NCBI GenBank assembly: GCA_009809945.1
Contig: WTPW01000158.1
Location: forward strand, 9,273 to 73,272
Length of the DNA: 64,000 nucleotides
From: Gigaspora margarita
Lineage: Eukaryota > Glomeromycota > Glomeromycetes > Diversisporales > Gigasporaceae
Direction of reading: 5' to 3'
Positions 56,180 through 64,000 of this stretch are shown here, piece by piece (positions within the stretch are counted from its first letter, which is position 1; each line of letters opens with the position of its first letter). The translations under genes and the position numbers were made by a program. Under the pieces are notes generated by a model that made no database searches, was not told where the DNA came from, and saw nothing but the letters and a program-made list of their open reading frames with translations.

Positions 56180-58145
56180 TTAGATCATAATAAATATGTT
56201 TGTTAATTAATTTTTTATTTTTTTATTATTTATTTATTTTTTTTTTATTTTTTTAAATTATTTTTTATTTTTTTTTAGTTCATTTTAATTTTATTTTTAA
56301 TTAATTTTTTTAATTTTTCATTCTTTTTTATTGTTTCTTTTTTTTAAATTATTTTTTATTTTTTTATTTATTTTTTTTTATTTTTTTTAAATTATTTTAT
56401 TTTTTTTAATTTGTTTTAATTTTATTTTAAATTAATTTTTTTATTTTTTTTAAATTATTTTATTTTTATTTTTAATCTATTTTTATTTTTTTATTTATTT
56501 TTTCAATTTTTTTTAAATTAATTTTTATTTTTATTTTTTTAGTTCATTTTAATTTTATTTTTTAAATTATTTTTTTTCATTATTTTTTTGGATCATCTTT
56601 TATTTTTTTTTAATTCATTTTTATTTAAATTATTTTTTATTTTTTTAATTTAAATTATTTTTTTATTTTATATTTGCTGTATGATCACAAAATAATACAT
56701 AGAGAGTTATTTCGAATTTTGGTCTGAATTAAGCTTAATTTAGACTGAAATTTGAAACCATACCCTATCATGTTATTTTGCGATTATATGATATTTTTAT
56801 TCTTTAATTTTTACTTCTTTTATATATTCATTTTACTGGGGACATAAAATGGAAAGAGGAGGGGTGATGTTAACCAAAAATTACTTCAAACAGTTTATAC
56901 TCTTACTATTAAAATTTTGAAAAGTAACCTTGAGTTGTAGTTTCTACATGCAGCAAAAATTTCTGTAACTTCATTTTTTACTTATAGACACATCACGAGA
57001 TTACCCAATAGTCATTAACCAATCAATCCCAGATCAGTTTAAAAATCAAAACAAATGATAATCACATAATGTCAGACAAAAGAAACATCAAAGATTTTAA
57101 TATATTAGGTTTATTCATTTTTTTTATTTTTTTAAATTATTTTATTTTTTTTTAAATTATTTTATTTTTATTTTTAATCCATTTTAATTTTTATTTAGAA
57201 AAAATGTATTTGTCACTAGCGGTGATAGTCACTGAAGCATGATTGACCCATTAGATTGTGTAACATTATGATTAAAACAAAACAAAGTATCAAAACTTAC
57301 TATCATTAGAGTCGAGGTTAGAGCCATAGTTAGGGTTTAGATAAAGCTTTGAATATAGTAAAATTTTGCTAGAAATTTTTTTTTTTTGCATAAAAAAAGT
57401 AGGTTCATAGACAAAATTTTAAGTTAGAAGTGATTTTTCAAAAAAATCAAAGTTTTTGAATTATTCACATTACATATGATCCTTTGATCTAATTGGTTGA
57501 TCACACTCTAGTGACAAATAGATTCACCCTTTTATTTATTTTTCAATTTTTTTAAATTAATTTTTATTTTTATTTTTTTAATCCATTTTAATTTTATTTT
57601 TTAAATTATTTTTTTCATTATTATCTTTTATTTTTTTTTAATTCATTTTTATTTAAATTATTTTATTTTATTTTTTTAATTTAAATTATTTTTTTATTTT
57701 ATATTTGCTGTATAACTGCAAAATAATACATAGAGAGTTATTTTGAATTTTGGTTTGAATTAAGCTTAATTTAGGCTGAAATTTGAAACCACACCCTATC
57801 ATGTTATTTCATGATTATACGGTATTTTTATTCTTTAATTTTTACTTATTTTATATGTTCATTTTACTGGGGGATATAAAATAGGAAGAAGAGGGTAATG
57901 TTAACCAAAAATTAACTTCAAATGGTCTATACCCTTACTATTAAAATTTTGAAAAGTAACTTTGATTTGTGGTTTCTATGTGCAGCATAAATTTCTGTAA
58001 CTTCATTTTTTACTTATAGTCATGAGATTACCCAATAGTCATTAACCAATCAATCCTGGATTAGTCTAAAAATCAAAACAAATGATAATCACATAATGTC
58101 AGACAGAATAAACATCAAAGATTTTAATATATTAGATTTGATTGT
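56180..58145. repeat. Segmental duplication with T-rich low-complexity blocks, ~1.01-kb period
   Basis: 56690-57110 and 57705-58140 are two copies of the same unique-looking sequence (both with GAATTAAGCTTAATTTAG.CT and ATGTTAACCAAAAATTA; each ends CATCAAAGATTTTAATATAT). Each follows a T/A block of TTTTATTTTTTTAAATTATT units. The second copy's T-rich block carries a MITE absent from the first. Confidence 0.85.
57189..57538. mobile_element. MULE-like MITE (332 bp) with 9-bp target duplication
   Basis: TTTTATTTA is repeated at 57189-57197 and 57530-57538; the element itself is 57198-57529. Ends GAAAAAATGTATTTGTCACT and (complement) GGGTGAATCTATTTGTCACT. It is an internally deleted relative of the 1475-bp element at 45698-47172. 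The homologous position in the first duplicate copy (about 56480-56510) lacks it. Confidence 0.85.
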
Positions 58146-58151
58146 TTTTTT

Positions 58152-58430
58152 AGTACTTGTTGAATTGGGTTGGGAAGAAAAAATAATATAATTAAGAAAA
58201 ATAGGTATCATTATATTTGAGTTGTTATTTAACATTTTGTAACCTAAATGCCAAACCTGATAACTGATAGAACACTCTAAAGCAAAGTGTTCAATAGTTT
58301 GGAGTTTCTTCCTACACTATATAGAGTTGCTTTTTTCTGTTGCAGCAATATATTTTAAATAATAGCCTAGTAGAAGTGCTATATAAATAAGTTTCCATAA
58401 AATATCTGTTCTTTTGTTAGATAGCCAATT
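58152..58430 (-). pseudogene. LINE-like reverse-transcriptase-associated zinc-finger remnant (zf-RVT)
   Basis: Minus-strand reading from 58430: NWLSNKRTDILWKLIYIALL, LGYYLKYIAATEK, then after one in-frame stop CRKKLQTIEHFALECSISYQ and VWHLGYKML. The W-K-L...LG.....I and C..C...(T)IEHF..EC..S..VW pattern is that of the zf-RVT module found C-terminal to non-LTR reverse transcriptases. The first cysteine pair is incomplete and no reverse transcriptase lies next to it. A SINE on the same strand lies about 120 bp away. Confidence 0.6.
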
Positions 58431-58549
58431 ACAATAAAGTAGAGCTATTGAATTTGAAATTAAATTGCTTTGCATAATTGATATAGTAATTGATTTGTTT
58501 TTAAGAAATTGAAATTCTTTTTATAAAATTTTTTCAAAAAATTTTTTTT

Positions 58550-59021
58550 CTTTACAACCAAGTACTACCTTTATTGGATATTAAAGTACAGGGGCTATAG
58601 TAATAATATTCTAACTAATAACTTAGACAACTAACTAGCAACTCTACTAGTACCCAGATAGAGTTGTTATACTGAGTCTTATTCCTTTTAGCAAGCTCTG
58701 CCCTAGTCAGAAACTTGTTGGTACAGATTGTAGTCCAGACATGCCAGCACAAGTTCTTGAAGTATCTTTTCGGACTTCAGCCTCTTAATAATTAGCAATT
58801 CTGACTCAAGATCAACACCAGGTATTGATTATAACTACTACAGCAGCATATTATAAAGGTCTATCAATTGATGTTCCAGGTCTCTTTTTTCTCACAGTAT
58901 TTTAGTTCCCAATATAGTACAACCTGCATTGTAGATTTAAGTTTTTTCCACCACTGAAAATCAAACCAGCAGCCTTCTGATTTGCATCCTTGGAGCATAA
59001 CTGCTGCTATCAACCCAGAGA
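58550..59021 (-). mobile_element. Second tRNA-derived SINE (~470 bp)
   Basis: On the minus strand, CTCTGGGTTGATAGCAGCAG (from ~59001) gives an A-box-like TAGCAGCAGTTATGC, and CTGCTGGTTTGATTTTCAG gives a weakened B box (GGTTTGATTTT), about 50 bp apart. A body of ~370 bp and an A-rich end (complement of 58541-58549) follow. Imperfect flanking repeats ATTTTTTCAAAAA / ATTTTTCAAAAAT. The body shows no resemblance to the SINE at 47.3 kb; it is probably a different and older family. Confidence 0.65.
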
Positions 59022-59762
59022 ATATTTTTCAAAAATAATTTTTTTTATAAATATATATATATATTGTTTTGTTATCCAAATTTTAAATATTTAAAACATC
59101 AATTTTATTCACTTTTAATAACATAACATTAAAAGCTTTTATCTACTTTTAAATATAACTTTTGACCAATATCCTCTTTTTAAAAATAGTAACTTTTGTA
59201 AAAGAGTAATCTTTTTAGCCAAAATTTCAATATAAGATCTATATATTGTTTGGGGGTCTTATGGTCCATGTGATTAGTAATTGTGTATGCACATGGTGAT
59301 TGAATGTTATGATGAAAAATCATAATTTATTAGAAATTAGTATAATAATTACATGAACAATGAAAAAGCATGATGCAAGTGATTAGTAATTAATAAATAA
59401 GGCATCAATTCTAAGGGTTAGAGATGCAATCTGTTATTTGTCTTCCTATTTAAAATTTAACAAATATTCAAATATCCAGAATTTTCATCATAATTTTGTT
59501 ATAAATTTAAAATAGTAAATACCCAGATCTCAACTAAGAGAAAATAATATACTTGATTTTGATTGGCTAATTATTATTTTCAAATATCAAAATTAGCACA
59601 TATAGTATCATTAGAGTATAGCAAAAGTTAAAAGAAGCAAATGTAAATTTATTCTAAACTAAATTTTAATATTATTTTGAACTTATAAACTATTTTTTGT
59701 GTATTAATCAAAGCCTTAATTTAAAACAAAACCTAGTTAAAACTATCCTTTAAATTGTATTG
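59022..59762. other. AT-rich intergenic region
   Basis: No gene or clear repeat. Confidence 0.5.
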
Positions 59763-60754
59763 CAGGCAAATTTGCTTGCAAACTTTTTATAAATTTAAAT
59801 TTTTTTTAATAAAATTTTAAATATTGATTTTAGCTATATATTTTCTAAGTAAAATATTTAATTTTAGTTTTATTTTATCAACTTTGTTAAAAAATTTTTT
59901 AAAAATATTAAAAAACTTAAGTGTAATAAAAGTTTAAAGTATATATATTGAGACTTTTACTATAAAATTTTTCTTTAAATTTTCTAAATTTTATATATTT
60001 CCATTTATAAAAAAAATATTTACTTCTAATACAAGTTTTAATTTTTACGAATTAATCCTTTACATAAACTATAATGTTGTATTAAAAATTATATCCTAAT
60101 TTTGAACCTTAGTAGCTTTCGATCTTATTAGCTTTCAACCTTCAATATCTTAGATATCTTAGTAATTATTCTTAATGAATAAACTGTTATCTGTGTGAAG
60201 TATCTATTAGGTGGTAGTACCTGTACGATATGTCAGTCATCGTAAAGCCAAGCGAGTGAAGTTTGTTAGCAAAACCCACGAATACACGGTAGTCTGGGTG
60301 ACTACATGACACCTATATAATTTACATTTATAAATTTGTTTCAAAATTCAGTAAAGTCGTTTTTTAAGATTTAGGGTTAAATTAAAGTAACCTAAAAAAA
60401 ATCTTTTTTCTGAGTATTTAGTAAAAAACATAAACTATTCTTTGTGAGGCAAAGGATAACATAGTCATTTTGTTATTTTACTTATCAGAAAACCCATGAT
60501 TAATGTATTACATGATTTGCGAAATTTTTTAACTAATGATTTAGGGTTGTTATAAGCCTGCTTAAGAACAGCTTTGGTGAACCATTTGATTAGGCATGAC
60601 AACCAGCACACAAAACTTATTATAAAATGCCTGAGATTTCGATTTAATTAGTAGGAAACTTATAAATTTCATGGTTGTTATATGTGAACCACAGATACTC
60701 ATTAAGAATAACTTAAGCAAAAGGTAATTTATTTAAAATTGTGAAAATAACTAT

Positions 60755-60863
60755 GATTTATGCAAAGCAGTATAATTAAAAGGTATTTTATTAACTTTTA
60801 GCAATAGATTTATGCAAAGCAGTGTAATTAAAAAGTATTCTATTAACTTTTAGCAATAGATTT
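60755..60863. repeat. 52-bp tandem duplication
   Basis: GATTTATGCAAAGCAGTATA...TTAACTTTTAGCAATA occurs twice in direct succession with five or fewer differences. Confidence 0.92.
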
Positions 60864-62317
60864 CAGAGGAATTGAAAGATAACAATTGATCCATCACTTT
60901 CAACTATATTCGGAAATTTGAATTTAATAATCCATAAAAAAACTTTATCAGAAATGATATTAACAAATCGAGAGGTTGCCGATTCTTACATTCATAATGG
61001 TCGAAGATTTGATTCACCAAAATTAAATTATCATTTGAGGTTTTAATTTTTTCACTACTATATAATATTTCTTTGTTTTTTACCTTGATCCAATTAAATT
61101 TCATTTCGCCAAAAAAAAATCGTTAATTTGACGAGAATTGGTTGTATCGATGATACTATGATTAATAAATAATCATTGTTAAATTAATTATCATGTTAAC
61201 ACGAAATTTTAAATTCCAAATTTATTTGATAAAGAGGAAAACATCAGTATAAACATAGAAAGCACGATTTCTACTATTATATTGATAAACGTTGTTCAAA
61301 TGCAATGAAACATGGTATCGACATTGAAACTTCAATAAAACCAATGCAATCTTTTTATGACAATTCAAGAAGATTAAAATGCCATGGTTGACCAGTGCCT
61401 ACAATACTCGAGTCTATTAAGAGCACCTTTTCAAAATTGAAAATATCGGATAACTCAATATTGTGAAGGTGCCTTTTATGTAATAGAACGGTGGCCAGTA
61501 GTATTTTACTTACCAACTGTATAAAAATAATCTTTTCAAAGCATTTTTGTCGGTTACTTTTTTTTTAGTTCCAATGTCATAAACAAATAACCATGCAGAC
61601 TCTTGATGTGCAGGCTCTTTACAACGTATAAGGTAATTACTAATGGCGAAAGTTGAATTTTTTGGATCGTACTTTATTTGAAAATTTTTCCTTAGTTACC
61701 GTGAAAATACTTGATCAAAGATCAACCTGTCTTTGCCTTGTATACTCTCCTTTAGGAATCAGATCATGCCAAATTAGCCTAAAAAATTCTTTACGTTTTT
61801 ATATACTCTATACATTACTGTATACTCTTTACTCTATTTAAATTTACCATTACTAGAGTACTGCCCACTTACGTTTTATTTATACTTTTTTTGATGAAAT
61901 TTCTTGTTACACATTCTAGTAGGTCTCGATTTCAGATTAGCAGATCCGCGCCGATTTTCTTTAAAAAGATCGATTCCCGAACATGGCGGCAGTGTATTTA
62001 AAATGACATGAATGGCTTATGTCTATTTTATGATATAAAAATTACATGTTTTATCTACTTTATCCGTATTAACGTTAATCTTTATATTAATAAGCCTCAA
62101 ATGTTATTTATTTGTTAAAATAAAGATTAAAATTTTTTTCTTATAATAAAACCGTAACAAGCAATCTAATACCGTATAGTCTTTTTTAATATTGTGTTAG
62201 AAATTTTTGACCGAAATTTAAATATTAGCCAATTGGCCGTTGGCCGTTTGCCAACCAATTGCTAAAAAAAAATTGGGCGCAAAAAATTGCCAACACTGAT
62301 CAAATGTACTGAGCAAA

Positions 62318-62342
62318 CATGGGTTGCACGAAGTGCCACCCA
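62318..62342. repeat. GC-rich hairpin, sister of 28846-28873
   Basis: ATGGGTTGCACGAAGTGCC + ACCCAT forms a hairpin with a GAA loop, followed by CGTACTAACG in place of the GCACTAGT found at 28840. Confidence 0.7.
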
Positions 62343-63356
62343 TCGTACTAACGATTCATATAGAATACGGATTGAATAATTGAATCCAGATTCGTCCAGA
62401 TTCAGGTTATATACAAAGTAGTATTCAGATTCGATTTAAATGGCCTTTAATCAAAGAATAGGATCGAGGTAATACCTTTGTTAACTCTCATAAGTAATTA
62501 ATACTACAGTATAAGTGAAGCTACTATAATTTATACTTATTTAATGGTTTTTGTCTTATTACAAATCTTCATCATGAACTAATTCACAGACCGATCAAAC
62601 ATTTGATGTTATATTTTAGAATATAATTTTATTATTTTACGGTTTCTATAAAACTCGTGGGTACAGGAAAATAGAAGATACTGGCTAGTTGTTAAATAAG
62701 TTTAGCGGCTTTTTATTTTGGATACTATTGTTCTTACTTATTTTCACGACATTGTTCTCTAAAAATTGGCCTATTTCGTTTTAATAGAATGGCTTCCAGA
62801 CCGTTTTTTTGTTTAACTGCAAATAATTTGTAATCAGTTTAAAGAATTATGCATTTTTAAGTTTTGCGTCAAAAATATTTTTATTACAAGGTGAAAATTG
62901 TTCTTAATTCAAAATAAAGAAATCAATATTTTATAGTATCGGTATGAACAAGAATATTTGTATTTTACATTTATTAATTTTATTTTGTATTTGATAGTCG
63001 TATATATGTATATGTGCATATATATATATATAGTTATGCGCATATATATAGTTTCAAATAAATTTTTTTTAAAGTTATTTTAAATTTATCATATTTATTA
63101 TATTTTAAAGTAAAAATTTTACAAATAATATGGGGATCGTATATAATAAAAAAAAAATGATTAATTAAAAAAATAAATTTATTTAGCTATATATTATATA
63201 AATTAATTATTTAAAGTACAATTAATTTTTACAATTTATGTTTTAAAATAAAAATAAAATCTTAAAGAATATGTTTTATAAAAATATTGGTAAATTTTAA
63301 AAAAAAATTATTTTTAAAAATATTATAAAACTTTTTGCAAGCAAATTTACCTGCAC

Positions 63357-63539
63357 TTAGCCTACACACGAAGAGATAATCTTTTTAGTTATCAACAATT
63401 TTGAATATATGGTTTCTTATTGCTTTCGTACTCTTTTATATTGAAACGGATTTCATCGACTTTAGCTATTATTAATAAAGAGATTAATAATTAAGATTTT
63501 GATTAAAAGATATAAATAACTTTATAAGAATATTAAAGC
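63357..63539. other. AT-rich sequence
   Basis: Nothing recognisable. Confidence 0.4.
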
Positions 63540-63720
63540 TATACCTTCTAAAATTTGATGACCAATTACGCTCAACAGTTTTTGTTTCAATTCATAATCC
63601 AATAATTCAAATAATAAATAACATCTTTGTATCCGATTATTTTCCATTTAGTTGCATCATTAAGAGATTGTATCCAAGAATTTTTATCGTAAAAATAGTC
63701 TGTCCCACCAATGATTGTTT
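63540..63720 (-). pseudogene. C-terminal fragment of a glomeromycotan multigene-family protein
   Basis: Minus-strand reading gives IETIIGGTDYFYDKNSWIQS, LNDATKWKIIGYKDV and, in a second frame, LFELLDYELKQKLLSVIGHQ plus ILEGI. The order W..SL.....W.IIGY.DV..LFELL...L...L...G..IL is one I associate with a C-terminal region of repeated Rhizophagus proteins; the biochemical role is not known to me. The reading frame is interrupted and no upstream part is visible, so it is treated as a relic. Confidence 0.5.
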
Positions 63721-64000
63721 CGATATTATTTGTGCTATTATCAGTTATAATAATTATTTTTATTGATATGAACAGCAATAAGAATACTTTTTGCAATTCC
63801 AACACCAACATGTGCATTAATATATTTGGACTTCGATGTTTCGGCTGCGGTAAATTAAATATATTTCAATCGAAGAAATCAACAGTAAAATTAGCACTTT
63901 AATCCACATTCATCTGCCTTCTAGAAATATTACAGCAATTACACATCTGAATTTTTAGTATATTCTTTATTTCTTATATGGCCCACCTAAAATAAGACGT
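63721..64000. other. Window end, no gene seen
   Basis: Short open frames on both strands; none recognisable. Sequence continues beyond the window. Confidence 0.4.

Larger units (their letters stand above)
59763..63356. mobile_element. Possible large TIR element (3.6 kb)
   Basis: GCAGGCAAATTTGCTTGCAA followed by A.CTTTTTATAA at the left is mirrored at the right (AAAACTTTTTGCAAGCAAAT then TTACCTGC), about 37 bp of inverted similarity. No convincing target duplication. The interior is AT-rich at both edges and less biased at 60.1-62.6 kb, where no protein is recognisable. The inverted repeats could also be two solo short repeats. Confidence 0.4.

Noticed and set aside
58930-59001. Functional tRNA gene on the minus strand
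   Set aside because: B box is degraded and the cloverleaf does not close; better explained as a SINE head.

Overview
The window looks like nuclear DNA of an arbuscular mycorrhizal fungus (Glomeromycotina, Rhizophagus-like). The evidence is extreme AT richness, an expanded TKL-type kinase family with the glomeromycotan hallmarks (WIPFDRL...GxGxF before the glycine loop, FKNHMHCRLKGS and ADLGLS), long Sel1 repeat arrays, a GT-AG intron of only 74 bp, and dense young repeats. This assignment rests on remembered family resemblance, not on a search. The window is mostly repeats; host coding sequence makes up only about 12 percent.

Layout. 1-3800: a 22-bp palindromic satellite, AT-rich inverted repeats, and a 1.6-kb terminal-inverted-repeat element packed with palindromes. 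3807-4591: a decapitated kinase pseudogene with satellite remnants at its broken end. 4.6-8.3 kb: AT-rich with nothing firm. 8.3-10.1 kb: a decayed paralogue of the main gene. 10.1-13.3 kb: AT-rich with one 0.8-kb TIR element. 13.7-19.4 kb: the main locus, reading von Willebrand A domain, alpha-kinase, about 25 Sel1 repeats, then a TKL kinase; it is one colinear protein apart from two frame changes and one in-frame stop.

20.6-28.8, 33.9-37.1 and 48.5-50.4 kb: about 16 copies of an unnamed element that ends in ACTAGT. Each copy has a foldback start, a C-rich (G-quadruplex-forming) block, and an array of 24-bp GGTTCATTTGAACC-type iterons. A 690-bp assembly gap lies in the first block. 29-33.9 and 37-47.2 kb: degenerate tandem repeats hit by many TA-flanked foldback elements, a Helitron remnant and a 1.5-kb element with 10-bp target duplications. 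47.3-47.9 kb: a complete-looking tRNA-derived SINE with a 16-bp target duplication. 50.6-55.5 kb: nested palindromes, in which one ~350-bp palindromic module recurs inside different TIR elements. 56-59 kb: a T-rich segmental duplication, a LINE-like zinc-finger remnant and a second SINE. 59.8-63.4 kb: a possible 3.6-kb TIR element. 63.5-63.8 kb: a fragment of a host gene family.

The strongest candidates for something undescribed are the dual-kinase fusion (alpha-kinase plus TKL kinase joined by Sel1 repeats, headed by vWA) and the two palindrome systems: the ACTAGT iteron elements and the shared module inside TA-flanked elements.
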